Assembly: GCF_049445855.1 (NCBI RefSeq)
Contig: NZ_JBMSDV010000001.1
Location: 868,001 to 932,000, forward strand
Direction: 5' to 3'
Length of the DNA: 64,000 bases
Source of the DNA: JAGOCV01 sp049445855
GTDB taxonomy: Bacteria > Pseudomonadota > Gammaproteobacteria > Burkholderiales > Burkholderiaceae_C
Shown here: in pieces, positions 18,230 to 28,400 of the stretch
Position numbering within the stretch: position 1 is the stretch's first letter
Layout of the letters: every line of letters begins with the position of its first letter
Made by a program: the position numbers and the translations under genes
The notes under the pieces: model-generated
Seen by the model: only the letters and a program-made list of their open reading frames with translations
Databases searched by the model: none
What the model was told of the DNA's origin: nothing

Positions 18230-19300
18230 ATGTTCCTGGAAGTCTCGCAACTGTCGGTGCGCTACCCTGGCCGGCAGAAGCCTGCCGTGGATGCCGTTTC
18301 GTTCGGCCTCGCGGCTGGCGACATCGGCGTGCTGATCGGCCCTTCGGGCTGCGGCAAGACCACCCTGCTGCGCGCCGTGGCCGGCCTCGAAGCCGTGGCC
18401 GGCGGCGACATCCGCCTTGCAGGTGACGTGGTCGGCAGCCCGCAAGGCCAGATGCCGCCCGAGACGCGCCGCATCGGCATGGTGTTCCAGGACTACGCAC
18501 TCTTTCCGCATCTGGACGTCGGCCGCAATGTCGGCTTCGGCATCCATCACCTGCCGCGTGCCGAACGCACCGCCCGCGTGGCCGAGGTACTCGCGCTCGT
18601 GGGCCTTTCGGGCATGGAGGCGCGGCATCCGCACGAGCTTTCCGGCGGCCAGCAGCAACGCGTCGCGCTGGCGCGTGCACTGGCGCCCCGCCCCCGCCTG
18701 CTGCTTCTGGACGAACCCTTTTCCAACCTCGATGTGGACCTTCGCGAGCGGCTCGCGCACGAAGTCCGCACCATCCTCAAGCAGGCGCAGACCACGGCGC
18801 TCTTCGTCACGCACGACCAGATGGAAGCCTTCGCCATCGGCGACGCGATCGGGGTCATGCACGAGGGCCGGTTGCACCAGTGGGCCGATGCGTACACGCT
18901 CTACCATCGACCCGCGACGCGCTTCGTGGCGGACTTCATCGGCCATGGCGTGTTCACGCCGGCCATGGTGCGCGATGAGGCTGGCCGCGTCGTGGTGAGC
19001 ACGGTGCTCGGTGAGCTTGCCGACGTGGGCCATCATTCGAACGGCGGCCATGGCCACGACGGCACCGGCCAGCACGACCTGCTGCTGCGTGCCGACGACA
19101 TCGTGCACGACGACGCGGCGCCGGTGAAGGCGCAAATCCTGCGCAAACTGTTCCGCGGTTCAGAATTCCTCTACACGTTGCGTCTGGCCAGTGGCGAAGT
19201 CGTGCTGGCCCACGTGCCCAGTCACCACAACCACCAGATCGGCGAGTGGATCGGCATCCGGCCGCAAATCGACCACGTGGTCACCTTCCCGCGCGGCTGA
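18230..19300 (+). CDS. Ferric-iron-type ABC transporter ATP-binding protein (FbpC-like)
   Basis: A 356-residue ABC ATPase. Walker A is GPSGCGKT (37-44), the signature is LSGGQQQR, Walker B is LLLLDEPFSNLD and the switch histidine is in FVTHDQMEA. A C-terminal regulatory domain follows from about 245, with the GHGVFTPAMV and LLLRADDIVHDD segments typical of FbpC/PotA-like proteins. Unusual is a histidine-rich loop near 265-282 (GHHSNGGHGHDGTGQHD), which could bind metal. There is no ribosome-binding site; TACAAT ends six bases before the ATG. It is divergent from its permease partner. Confidence 0.9.
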   Translation: MFLEVSQLSVRYPGRQKPAVDAVSFGLAAGDIGVLIGPSGCGKTTLLRAVAGLEAVAGGDIRLAGDVVGSPQGQMPPETRRIGMVFQDYALFPHLDVGRNVGFGIHHLPRAERTARVAEVLALVGLSGMEARHPHELSGGQQQRVALARALAPRPRLLLLDEPFSNLDVDLRERLAHEVRTILKQAQTTALFVTHDQMEAFAIGDAIGVMHEGRLHQWADAYTLYHRPATRFVADFIGHGVFTPAMVRDEAGRVVVSTVLGELADVGHHSNGGHGHDGTGQHDLLLRADDIVHDDAAPVKAQILRKLFRGSEFLYTLRLASGEVVLAHVPSHHNHQIGEWIGIRPQIDHVVTFPRG

Positions 19301-19321
19301 TCGCCACGCAACTGCCGCCGG

Positions 19322-20056
19322 TCAGAGTTTGCGCAGGCTGTCCACCTGCGCGTGCATCAGGCGTGACAGCGCACGTCGATCGCCTTGCGGCTCGCAGGGC
19401 TCGCCGAAGTTGACCACCGCCACGATGGGCGGTGCGGTCAAAGTGCGCCAGATGGAGCCGATCAAGGTCTCGTCGCCGATGTAGCTGGGCGCGAAGCTCG
19501 TCTCGCCCGTCGCTGCGTCCACGAAACGCATGCCCACGGGCTGCAGTGGCGCCGGCGCGGAAATGGCCGCCTGCATCAGGTTCGCGTGGAAAGGCAACAT
19601 CGCACGCCCATCGCCGGTCGTGCCCTCGGGAAACACCGCGACCACATCGCCCCCACGCAGGCTGTCGGCCATGTGATGCACGACGCGCAGCGCATCCCGC
19701 CGCGATTCGCGCTCGATGTAGAGCGTGCCGGCGCCGGTGGCGAGACGCCCGATCAGCGGCCAGTGCTTCACATCGGACTTGGAGACGAAGCGGCAGTGCC
19801 GCGCCGCGTGCATGACCAGGATGTCCAGCCACGAGATATGGTTGGCCACCAGCAGCGCCGGCCCGCTCACGGGCGGCTGGCCCGTGACCTTCAGCGTGAT
19901 GCCGAGGATGCCCAGCATCTCCGCGGCCCAGACCTGCACGCGCAGGTTGCGCTGGTGCTGCGTCATGCGCGGGAAGCGCACGATGATGATCGCGAGCCCG
20001 CGCAGCACATGGCCGAAGCCGATGAGCATCCGCCAGAGCGCGCGCAGGCCCTTCAC
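19322..20056 (-). CDS. 1-acyl-sn-glycerol-3-phosphate acyltransferase (PlsC family)
   Basis: A 244-residue membrane-associated acyltransferase. The catalytic HxxxxD motif is NHISWLD (His73, Asp78) and the acceptor-binding motif is FPEGTT (142-147), with one N-terminal hydrophobic helix (11-27). The enzyme makes phosphatidic acid from lysophosphatidate, or acylates a related lipid. The GTG at 20054-20056, seven bases after the pyrC' stop, is taken as start because the homologous region begins there; upstream in-frame sequence lies inside pyrC'. It is the last gene of the pyr operon. The FPEGTT form and its pyr location are seen in many Burkholderiales. Confidence 0.87.
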   Translation of the reverse strand: MKGLRALWRMLIGFGHVLRGLAIIIVRFPRMTQHQRNLRVQVWAAEMLGILGITLKVTGQPPVSGPALLVANHISWLDILVMHAARHCRFVSKSDVKHWPLIGRLATGAGTLYIERESRRDALRVVHHMADSLRGGDVVAVFPEGTTGDGRAMLPFHANLMQAAISAPAPLQPVGMRFVDAATGETSFAPSYIGDETLIGSIWRTLTAPPIVAVVNFGEPCEPQGDRRALSRLMHAQVDSLRKL

Positions 20057-20063
20057 GTTACGT

Positions 20064-21371
20064 TCACGCTGCGTTCGTGGCCTGCTCGTAGGCGAAGTGC
20101 CCACCGACAAGCGTGCAGCGCACGCGGCCCGGCAGCTCGTATCCGCCGAAGGGGGTGTGTTTGCCCTGGCTCTGCAAGGCATCGGCCGTCACAGTCCACT
20201 CCGTGGCGGCATCGAAGATGCAGAGATCGGCCACGCCGCCTTCGGCCAGTCGCCCCGTGCTGGCCTGCAGTGTTCCGAGTGCTGGCGCAAGCACGCGCGC
20301 CGGTTCGCTCGTCAGCACGGCCAGCGCACGCGTGAGGCCCACTCCGCTTTCCTGGCCCCACTTGAGCGCGAGGCTGAGCAGCAGTTCGAGCCCGGTGGCG
20401 CCAGGCTCGGCTTCGGCGAAGGGCAGCGTCTTGGCATCCTCGTCCACCGGTGTGTGGTCGGAAACCAGCGCATCGACCGTGCCATCGGCCAGACCTTCGC
20501 GCAGCGCGTCACGATCGCGTTGCTGGCGCAGAGGCGGGTTCAGCCGCGCACGGCTGTCGAAGAAGCCGATGTCGGCATCGGTGAGGTGCAGCGAGTTGAT
20601 GCTCACATCGCAAGTCACCGGCAGCCCGGCATCCTTCGCTTCGCGCACGAGTTCGAGGCCGGCCGCGCTGGAGATGCGGCACAGGTGCACGCGTGCGCCG
20701 GTGACCTTCACGAGTTCGAGGATGGTGTGCAGCGCGATGGTTTCGGCGATCACCGGCACGCCGGCGAGACCCATGCGCGTGGCCAGCGGTCCGCTGGCGG
20801 CGACGCCCTTGCCCAGGTACATGTCCTGCGGGCGCAACCACACGGTGTAGCCGAAGGTCGCGGCGTACTGCAGTGCGCGTTGCATCACCTGCGTGTTGGC
20901 CAGCGGCACCTCGGCCTGGCTGAAGCCGACGCAACCCGACTCGGTGAGCTCGGCCATCTCGGTCAGTACTTCACCCGCGAGATTGCGGGTGAGCGCGCCC
21001 AGCGGGAACACGCGCGACTGGTGCAATTTCTCGGCGCGGAACTTGAGCATTTCCACCAGGCCCGGCTCGTCGAGCACGGGGTCGGTGTCGGGCGGGCACA
21101 CGAGGCTGGTGACGCCGCCGGCCACGGCCGCGGCCATTTCGCTTTCCAGCATGCCTTCGTGCTCATGGCCCGGCTCGCGCAACCGTGCCGCCAGGTCCAC
21201 CAGCCCGGGAGCGACGATGCAGCCGGTCGCGTCGATGGTGCGGTTCGGCGCGAATTCCGCAGGCGCCGAACCGATGCTCACGATGCGGCCGGCGGCGATC
21301 GCGATGCTGGCGACGTCGTCGAAGTTGGAGGCCGGGTCGATCACCCGGCCGTTCTTGATCAGGATTTTCAT
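20064..21371 (-). CDS. Dihydroorotase-like protein PyrC' (probably non-catalytic)
   Basis: A 435-residue amidohydrolase-fold protein encoded directly after pyrB with an ATGA overlap. It aligns along its whole length with class I dihydroorotases, but zinc ligands are missing: the HxH motif of the GLVDLHxHLREPG region reads DLAARLREPG (Ala61, Arg63), the later histidine positions read WLRPQD and HLCRIS, and the DHAPH motif reads SDHTPV. This matches PyrC' of Pseudomonas, an inactive homologue needed for assembly of the PyrB complex. A genuine dihydroorotase must then be encoded elsewhere. The role is inferred from family knowledge; the residue losses are seen directly. Confidence 0.88.
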   Translation of the reverse strand: MKILIKNGRVIDPASNFDDVASIAIAAGRIVSIGSAPAEFAPNRTIDATGCIVAPGLVDLAARLREPGHEHEGMLESEMAAAVAGGVTSLVCPPDTDPVLDEPGLVEMLKFRAEKLHQSRVFPLGALTRNLAGEVLTEMAELTESGCVGFSQAEVPLANTQVMQRALQYAATFGYTVWLRPQDMYLGKGVAASGPLATRMGLAGVPVIAETIALHTILELVKVTGARVHLCRISSAAGLELVREAKDAGLPVTCDVSINSLHLTDADIGFFDSRARLNPPLRQQRDRDALREGLADGTVDALVSDHTPVDEDAKTLPFAEAEPGATGLELLLSLALKWGQESGVGLTRALAVLTSEPARVLAPALGTLQASTGRLAEGGVADLCIFDAATEWTVTADALQSQGKHTPFGGYELPGRVRCTLVGGHFAYEQATNAA

Positions 21372-22339
21372 GCGTGCTCCCTCACGTTGCCGGCCACGAT
21401 GCTCATCACCGCCATGCGCACGGCGATGCCGAAGGTCACCTGCGGCAGGATCACGCTCTGCTTGCCATCCACCACGGCAGAGTCGATCTCCACCCCGCGG
21501 TTGATCGGCCCCGGGTGCATGACGATGCAGTCCGGCTTGGCCAGCTGCAGCTTCTCCGGCGTGAGGCCGTAACTCTTGAAGAACTCCTGGCTGGACGGCA
21601 GCAGCGCGCCACTCATGCGTTCGTTCTGCAGGCGCAGCATGATGATCACGTCGCAGCCCTTGATGCCTTCTTCGAGGGTATGGCACACGCGCACGCCCAT
21701 CTGCGCCATGTCGCCGGGCACCAGCGTGCGCGGGCCGACCACACGCACCTCGGCGCAGCCGAGCGTCGTGAGCGCATGGATGTCCGAGCGCGCCACGCGC
21801 GAGTGCAGCACGTCGCCGACGATGGCGACGGTGAGGTTGGAGAAATCCTTCTTGTAGTGCCGGATGGTGTACATGTCCAGCAGGCCCTGCGTAGGGTGCG
21901 CGTGGCGGCCGTCGCCCGCATTCACCACGTGCACGTGCGGCGCGACGTGCTGGGCGATGAGGTAGGGCGCGCCGCTCTCGCTGTGCCGCACCACGAACAC
22001 GTCTGCCGCCATGGCCGACAGGTTGGCGATGGTGTCCAGCAGCGACTCGCCCTTGGACGCCGACGAGCGTGCGATGTCGAGTGTGTAGACGTCGGCCGAC
22101 AGCCGCGTGGCCGCGATATCGAACGTGGTGCGTGTGCGCGTGCTGTTCTCGAAGAACAGGTTGAACACGCTCTTGCCCCGCAGCAGCGGCACCTTCTTCA
22201 CCTCGCGATCATTCACGCTCACGAAGTTGACTGCCGTGTCCAGGATGTGCGTGAGGATGTCGCGCGGCAAGCCTTCGATGGACAGCAGGTGCGTCAGCTC
22301 ACCATGCTGGTTGAGTTGGGGATTGCTTCGGGATGGCAT
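21368..22339 (-). CDS. pyrB: Aspartate carbamoyltransferase catalytic subunit
   Basis: A 323-residue transcarbamylase that condenses carbamoyl phosphate with aspartate in the second step of pyrimidine synthesis. Carbamoyl phosphate binding is shown by FENSTRTRTTF near residues 63-73 and HPTQ near 147, the aspartate side by LRLQNER and HPGPINRGVE. Length and class match the PyrB that forms a dodecamer with PyrC'. It overlaps pyrC' by four bases downstream and lies two bases after the pyrR stop, in one operon with ruvX and yqgE. Confidence 0.95.
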   Translation of the reverse strand: MPSRSNPQLNQHGELTHLLSIEGLPRDILTHILDTAVNFVSVNDREVKKVPLLRGKSVFNLFFENSTRTRTTFDIAATRLSADVYTLDIARSSASKGESLLDTIANLSAMAADVFVVRHSESGAPYLIAQHVAPHVHVVNAGDGRHAHPTQGLLDMYTIRHYKKDFSNLTVAIVGDVLHSRVARSDIHALTTLGCAEVRVVGPRTLVPGDMAQMGVRVCHTLEEGIKGCDVIIMLRLQNERMSGALLPSSQEFFKSYGLTPEKLQLAKPDCIVMHPGPINRGVEIDSAVVDGKQSVILPQVTFGIAVRMAVMSIVAGNVREHA

Positions 22340-22341
22340 TG

Positions 22342-22845
22342 TTATTGGTCTTCCACATGAAAACTGAACCGGCCCGCATCGTCGCGGGCCAGCGCCAGCA
22401 GTTGCCCGGCAGGCAGCGCCACACGGGCAGCGGCGTAGTCGGCCTGCACCGGCAATTCGCGTCCACCGCGGTCCACCAGCACGGCCAGCGAGATGGACGC
22501 AGGGCGTCCGTAGTCGAAGATCTCGTTGATGGCAGCGCGGATGGTGCGGCCGGTGTAGAGCACGTCGTCCAGCAGCACGATGCGCGCGCCGCCCACCTCG
22601 AAGGGCAGCTTCGTCTGGCCGCCGGACGACAGGCCGCGCTGCGCGAAGTCGTCGCGGTGCATGGCCGAGGAAATGATGCCGGGCTGCCCGGCCAACGACA
22701 GGTCTTTCTGCAGGCGTTCGGCCAGCCAGGCACCCCCCGAGGTGATGCCCGCCAGATGGACCGGTCCGTCGCCCGCCAGGAGGTTGCGCACGCCGCGCAG
22801 CAGCTCCAGGTAGAGCGCTTCCGCGTCCAGGGTCAAACTGCTCAT
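22342..22845 (-). CDS. pyrR: PyrR: pyr regulator / uracil phosphoribosyltransferase family
   Basis: A 167-residue type I phosphoribosyltransferase. The PRPP loop is LLDDVLYTGRT (91-101) and the flexible-loop region around SSAMHRDDFAQRG is typical of PyrR. In Gram-positive bacteria PyrR is an RNA-binding attenuator; in proteobacteria the same protein is coupled to pyrB and its regulatory role is less certain. It overlaps the ruvX stop by four bases (ATGA). I see no anti-terminator structure upstream of pyrB, as the genes are packed without spacers. Confidence 0.92.
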   Translation of the reverse strand: MSSLTLDAEALYLELLRGVRNLLAGDGPVHLAGITSGGAWLAERLQKDLSLAGQPGIISSAMHRDDFAQRGLSSGGQTKLPFEVGGARIVLLDDVLYTGRTIRAAINEIFDYGRPASISLAVLVDRGGRELPVQADYAAARVALPAGQLLALARDDAGRFSFHVEDQ

Positions 22846-23258
22846 GGGATGTTCCTCAGGAATTGCTCCAGGATGATGCAGGCCGAGGCTGCGTCCAGGT
22901 CGGCGCTGCCACCGGCGGCCGCCTCGGTCGTACTGTAGCGCTCGTCCACTTCATACACCGGAAGGTTGAAACGCCCGCGGAGCTGGCGCGCGAATTTCCG
23001 CGCGCGCGCGGTGTTCTCGTGCTCGGCCCCGTCGGGATGGAAGGGCACGCCCACCACCAGCGCGTCAGGCTGCCACTCGCGGATGCGTGCGCCCACGGGC
23101 TCGAAGCGCGCATCGCCCTCGGCGCGGATCGTGCCCTGCGGCGTGGCGGTGCGCAGCATGCGGTTGCCGGTGGCAACGCCTGTGCGCTTGGCGCCGTAGT
23201 CAAAAGCCAGGAAAGATTGCAGATGGGGGGGAACGTCGGGCACGGCGGGCGTGCTCAT
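22842..23258 (-). CDS. ruvX: Holliday junction resolvase-like YqgF/RuvX, pre-16S rRNA nuclease
   Basis: A 138-residue RNase H-fold protein. It has the opening strand LAFDYGAKRTGVA with the catalytic Asp20, the middle VVGVPFHPDG and the closing DERYSTTEAA with a C-terminal aspartate (DLDAASACIILEQFL). YqgF processes the 5' end of 16S rRNA in E. coli. It lies two bases downstream of yqgE and overlaps pyrR, the classic yqgE-ruvX-pyrR-pyrB order. Confidence 0.92.
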   Translation of the reverse strand: MSTPAVPDVPPHLQSFLAFDYGAKRTGVATGNRMLRTATPQGTIRAEGDARFEPVGARIREWQPDALVVGVPFHPDGAEHENTARARKFARQLRGRFNLPVYEVDERYSTTEAAAGGSADLDAASACIILEQFLRNIP

Positions 23259-23260
23259 GT

Positions 23261-23863
23261 TCAGGCGTGCCCCGCGTCAGGCGAGAGCATCCACGACTGC
23301 AGGCCCAGCAAGGCCAGGGCGCGGTCGTAGCGTTGCTCGATGGGGGTGTCGAAGATGACGGCCGGGTCGGCCCCCACAGTCAGCCAGCTGTTCTCGGCCA
23401 GTTCGGATTCGAGCTGGCCCTCGCCCCACGAGGAATAGCCCAGCGAGACCAGCACCTTGCGCGGACCCGCGCCGGTGGACAGGGCTTCCAGCACATCCTT
23501 GGAGGTGGTCATTTCCAGACCTGCGCCTTCGATGAACATGGTGGACGCGTAGACCGCTTCGGAGCTGTCTTCCCCGGCAGAAATGGCCTCGTGCAGCACG
23601 AAGCCGCGTTCGGTCTGCACCGGGCCGCCCTGCAGCACGGGAGCTTCCTTCAGGTCGCTGCGGTGAAGGGGGAGTTCGACCTTCTCGAACAGGTTGCGCA
23701 GGTTGATGTCGCTGGGCTTGTTGATCACCAGCCCCAGCGCGCCGCGCTCGCTGTGCTCGCACAGGTAGACGACGCTCCTGGAGAACACCTCGTCCTGCAA
23801 GCCCGGCATCGCGATCAGGAAGTGATGCGTCAGGTTGATGGAGGAGGCAGAATCGGCAGGCAT
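23261..23863 (-). CDS. YqgE/AlgH family protein
   Basis: A 200-residue soluble UPF0301 protein. It has the family start NLTHHFLIAMPGLQDEVFSRSVVYLCEHSERGALGLVINKP, the GGPVQTERGFVLH strand and the closing GYSSWGEGQLESELAENSWL. The molecular function is unknown; AlgH in Pseudomonas affects alginate and other regulons. It is the first gene of the pyr operon and is divergent from the photolyase gene, with only 34 bases between starts. Confidence 0.92.
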   Translation of the reverse strand: MPADSASSINLTHHFLIAMPGLQDEVFSRSVVYLCEHSERGALGLVINKPSDINLRNLFEKVELPLHRSDLKEAPVLQGGPVQTERGFVLHEAISAGEDSSEAVYASTMFIEGAGLEMTTSKDVLEALSTGAGPRKVLVSLGYSSWGEGQLESELAENSWLTVGADPAVIFDTPIEQRYDRALALLGLQSWMLSPDAGHA

Positions 23864-23897
23864 GCCCGCATTTTAGACGGTGCACACCCGGACGGTT

Positions 23898-25415
23898 ATG
23901 GACAAACCTTATGCCCGTGGGCTCATGTGGTTCCGGCGCGATCTGCGCGCCGATGACAATGCCGCGCTCTACCACGCGCTTCGCAACTGCCGCGAAGTGC
24001 TCTGCGTGTTCGTGCTGGACAAGGACATCCTCGATCCGCTGCCGCGCGAGGACCGGCGCGTCGAATTCATCCGCGAGTCGCTTGTCGCGCTCGACGCGGA
24101 CCTGCGCAAGCTGGCCGGCCGCGCGGGTGCCGGGCTCGTCGTGCGGCATGCATCGGCCGTGGCGGAAATTCCCCGTCTCGCCCACGCGCTGCAGGCCCAG
24201 GCCGTTTTCGCCAACCACGACTACGAGCCGTCGGCCATCGAGCGGGACGCACAGGTCTTCGGCAAGCTTGCCGAGGAAGGCGTGGTGCTGCAGACCTACA
24301 AGGACCAGGTGGTCTTCGAGCGTGAGGAAGTGCTCACCCAGACCGGCAAGCCCTACGCCGTCTTCACGCCGTACAAGAAAGCCTGGCTCGCCAAGGTGAA
24401 CGAGTTCTACCTGCGCCCCTATCCCGTGGAGAAATACGCCGACGGGCTTGCGACTCGCCCGGGCGACTGGCAGCAGGATGTGCCGGGCCTGAAAGACATC
24501 GGCTTCAAGACCAGCAACCTTGCGGAACTGCCGATCCCCACAGGCAGCGCAGGGGGCCGCGAACTGTTCGAGGATTTTTTCGACCGCATCGACCGCTACG
24601 ACGAAACACGCGACTTCCCTGCCGTGAAGGGGCCGAGCTACCTCAGCGTGCACCTGCGCTTTGGCACGGTGTCGATCCGCAAGCTGGCGGGCACGGCCTG
24701 GCAGCTCACGGCGCAGGGCAGCCGCGGCGCGGCCACGTGGCTGTCCGAGCTGGTCTGGCGCGACTTCTACTTCCAGATCCTTGCCAACTTTCCGCATGTC
24801 GCCACGCCCGGCCCCAAGGGCCTGGCCCACAGCTTCCGGCCCGAATACGACAAGATCCACTGGGAGCAGGGCAAGCATGCGGACGCCATGTTCAAGGCCT
24901 GGTGCGAAGGCCGCACCGGCTATCCGCTGGTGGACGCGGCCATGGCGCAGATCAACCAGAGCGGCTACATGCACAACCGGCTGCGTATGGTCGTGGCCAG
25001 CTTCCTGTGCAAGGACCTGGGCCTCGACTGGCGGCGCGGCGAAGCGTACTTTGCCGAAAAACTCAACGACTTCGACCTGTCGGCCAACAACGGCGGCTGG
25101 CAATGGGCCAGCTCCAGCGGATGTGACGCGCAGCCATGGTTCCGCATCTTCAACCCGGTGAGCCAGAGCGAGCGCTTCGATGCCGAGGGCAAGTTCATCC
25201 GCAAGTACCTGCCACAACTCGCGGGGCTTTCGGACAGCGTGATCCATGCACCATGGAAAGCGAGTCCTGTCGAGCTGGAGGCCGCTGGCGTCCGCCTGGG
25301 AGACAACTACCCCCGGCCGGTGGTCGACCACGCGGTGGCGCGCGAACGGACGCTCGCGCGCTATGCGGTGGTCAAGAGCGGAAAAACGCCTGAAAAACAA
25401 GCGCCGGAGAAATGA
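23898..25415 (+). CDS. phrB: Deoxyribodipyrimidine photolyase
   Basis: A 505-residue class I CPD photolyase that repairs UV-induced pyrimidine dimers with blue light. The N-terminal antenna domain starts with LMWFRRDLRADDNAAL. The FAD domain (about 220-480) has LSVHLRFGTVSIR, LVWRDFYFQIL, GYPLVDAAMAQ, MHNRLRMVVASFL and the conserved GWQWASSSGCDAQPWFRIFNP. The ATG at 23898 is preferred over an upstream GTG because GGACGG precedes it and the family starts here. It is convergent with chpA, with only four bases between stops. Confidence 0.93.
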   Translation: MDKPYARGLMWFRRDLRADDNAALYHALRNCREVLCVFVLDKDILDPLPREDRRVEFIRESLVALDADLRKLAGRAGAGLVVRHASAVAEIPRLAHALQAQAVFANHDYEPSAIERDAQVFGKLAEEGVVLQTYKDQVVFEREEVLTQTGKPYAVFTPYKKAWLAKVNEFYLRPYPVEKYADGLATRPGDWQQDVPGLKDIGFKTSNLAELPIPTGSAGGRELFEDFFDRIDRYDETRDFPAVKGPSYLSVHLRFGTVSIRKLAGTAWQLTAQGSRGAATWLSELVWRDFYFQILANFPHVATPGPKGLAHSFRPEYDKIHWEQGKHADAMFKAWCEGRTGYPLVDAAMAQINQSGYMHNRLRMVVASFLCKDLGLDWRRGEAYFAEKLNDFDLSANNGGWQWASSSGCDAQPWFRIFNPVSQSERFDAEGKFIRKYLPQLAGLSDSVIHAPWKASPVELEAAGVRLGDNYPRPVVDHAVARERTLARYAVVKSGKTPEKQAPEK

Positions 25416-25419
25416 AAGC

Positions 25420-28400
25420 TCACGCCTCCACTGTGCCCAGCGCGTAGCGACGCACCAGGCTCAGCAGTTCTTCTTCCGAATACGGCTTGCCCAGGTAGTG
25501 GTTCACGCCCAGCTGCATGGCGTGTTCGCGGTGCTTCTCGGCAATGCGCGAGGTGATCATGATGATCGGCAATTCGCGCAGGCGCTCGTCGTTGCGGATG
25601 TTGCGCGCGAGGTCGAAGCCGTCCATGCGGGGCATCTCGATGTCCGACAGCACCACCATCGGCTTTTCTTCCTGCAGCCGCTCCAGCGCCTGCAGACCAT
25701 CCGCCGCGAGCGACACGCGATAGCCTTCGCGCTGCAGCAGGCGCTGCGTCACGCGGCGCACGGTGATGGAATCGTCCACCACTAGCACCAGCGGCACCTG
25801 CGGCGGCGCCGACACGGCGGGCACAACCGCCTCGCCTCCCGCAGCGGCCGCCACCTGCGCCAGCATCTCGGGTTGCGCGTAGTCTGCGCTCATGCTGCGG
25901 GCCAGCGCGCCGTACACGGCGGCCAGCGCCACCGGGTTGTAGATCAGCACCACGGCACCGGTGGACAGCACGGTCATGCCGGCCAGACCCGGCAGGCGCG
26001 CAAGCTGCGGCCCGAGGTTCTTCACCACCACTTCCTGGTTGCCCAGCACTTCATCCACATGCAGCGCAACGCGCTGCTGTGCGCTGCGGAACACGACGAC
26101 CTGCGACGTCTTGGCCGTCGGGTCGGTGCTGCGCGCAGAAGCCTGCAGCAACGCGCCGGACCAGAAGAACGGGACGTCCTCGCCGCCGAACGGATACGTG
26201 CTGCTGTTGTATGCCTGCTCGAGCTCGCGGCTCGGCGCGCGGCGCACCAGTTCCACGAGGTTCGACGGCACGCCGATCGACTGGTTGCCCATGCGCAGCA
26301 TCACGACCTGCGTGACAGCCGTCGTCAACGGCAGCACGAGACGGAAGCTGCTGCCCTGGCCGGTGCGCGTGCTGGTTTCGATACGGCCCCCCAGCGCGTT
26401 CACTTCGGAACGCACCACGTCCATGCCGATGCCCCGGCCGGCCAGTTCGGAGACCTGCGTCGCGGTGGAGAAGCCGGGCATGAAGATCAGCGACGCGGCT
26501 TCCTGCTCGCTCAGTTCCTGGTCGGGCGAGATGAGTCCCTGTGCGATGGCCTTCTCGCGGATGCGTGGCAGGTTCAGGCCCGCACCGTCGTCGCGGAATT
26601 CCACCGACACGTCGTTGCCCTCCTGCCGCACGTCCACCACGATGGTGCCGCTGGCATCCTTTCCGGCAGCGGTGCGGTCGTCCGGCAATTCGACGCCGTG
26701 GGCCACGCAATTGCGCAGCAGGTGCTCGAACGCGGGCGTCATGCGGTCCAGCACGCCGCGGTCCATCTCGATGGAGCCGCCGGTGATGTCCAGCTTGACC
26801 TGCTTGCCGGCATCCTTGGACGCCTGGCGCACCACGCGGTACAGCCGCTCGGAAATTCCTTCGAACTCCACCATGCGCGTGCGCAACAGGTCGCGTTGCA
26901 GTTCGCGCGTCTGGCGCGCCTGTGCGTTCAGGTCGTCTTCCGTCGCCTGCACGGTGCGCTGCAGGGTGCGCTGCACGGTGGCCACGTCGTTCACCGACTC
27001 GGCCATCATGCGCGTGAGTTCCTGCACGCGGGTGAAGCGGTCGAACTCCAGCGGGTCGAAGCCCTGCTGCGAGTCCTTGGCCTGCGCGAGACGCGACTGC
27101 ATCTGGCTTTCGGCCTGCACTTCGATGTCACGCAGTTGCTGGCGCAGGCGGTCCAGGTTGCCGGTCAGGTCGCCGAGCGACGAGCGCAACTGGCCGAGTT
27201 CGGACTCCAGCCGCGAACGCGTGATGATGACCTCCCCGGCCTGGTTGACCAGGCGATCGAGCAGTTGCGAACGCACGCGCACGGCCTGTTGCGAGGACGC
27301 ACGCAACGGGGCGAGACTGCTCGTGGAAGCGGGCACCACAGCCCGCACAGGCGTCGGCGCGGTCACGGCACTGACACCCGGCGGCACGGAAGACGGGGCC
27401 GGTGCAGCCCCATCGGGCACGGGCTCTGCATCCATCACCGGCGCGTGCGGCTGCGCGGCCTCGATGGCCTGCGCTTCCTGTGCCTGCGTGTCGGCCATGC
27501 GCAGCGCTTCGAAGGTCTGCTGCATCACGTCGAAGCGGCCTTGCAGCGCTTCGATCCATGCAGCCGGCGGCACTTCCTGGGAACCGAACTGCTCGATGCG
27601 CGACTCCATGTTGTGCGTCATCTCGCCCAGGCGCAACGCACCCGCCAGGCGTGCACTGCCCTTGAGCGTGTGCAGGTTGCGCAGCGTCTCGACGCGCGCA
27701 CCCATGTTGTCCGGGCGCTCGGCCCACTGGCGCAGCGCGCCCGCCAGGCGCGGCAACAGTTCGATGGCTTCTTCTTCGAAGATCGGGAACAGGTCGGCGT
27801 CGACCGCGTCCACCGCATCGATCACATCGTCGTCTTCGTCCTGCGTCTCCGACGGCGCTGCGAACACGGCCGCAGGAGCCACGTAGCCGGGCTCCACGAG
27901 CGCAGGTTCGGGCTGCTTTCCGGCAAGCGGCTCCTCCACGGTGCCGAAAAACGAATCGGACGCTTCGGCGTGCGGGACTGGTTCGATCGGCTCCAGCACG
28001 GGCGGGGCCTGCGTGTCGTGGATCTCGTAGATGCCCTCGTCCAGCGGCGGCATCTCGGTCTCGGGGCCACGCATGTCCACCGGTGTCGCGCAGACCTCGC
28101 GCAAGGCTTCGAGCAGGGGTTCGGACGGTACCTTCAGGAAGCCGGCCGCAAATTGATGCAGCAGGCGGCGGATTTCCTCGGCCGCCTCGGTGAACACCTC
28201 GGCCTGCTGCTGCGTCCCGGACGATTGCAGTTGCACGTGCTGCAGCGCCGCCTCGAACAGGCGCGCCAGCGCGGACAGGGCCTGGAAGCCGACGGTGGCA
28301 GAGCTGCCCGCCAGCGAATGCGCGAGCGCCACCGTCGAGTCCGAGACCGGACGCGGCAACTCCATCGACCACTCGGTCACCTCCGTCACCAGACGACGCG

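Noticed and set aside
16284..18335. A 683-codon plus-strand frame
   Set aside because: Antisense to the ABC permease; its His/Gln/Arg-rich composition is typical of shadow frames.
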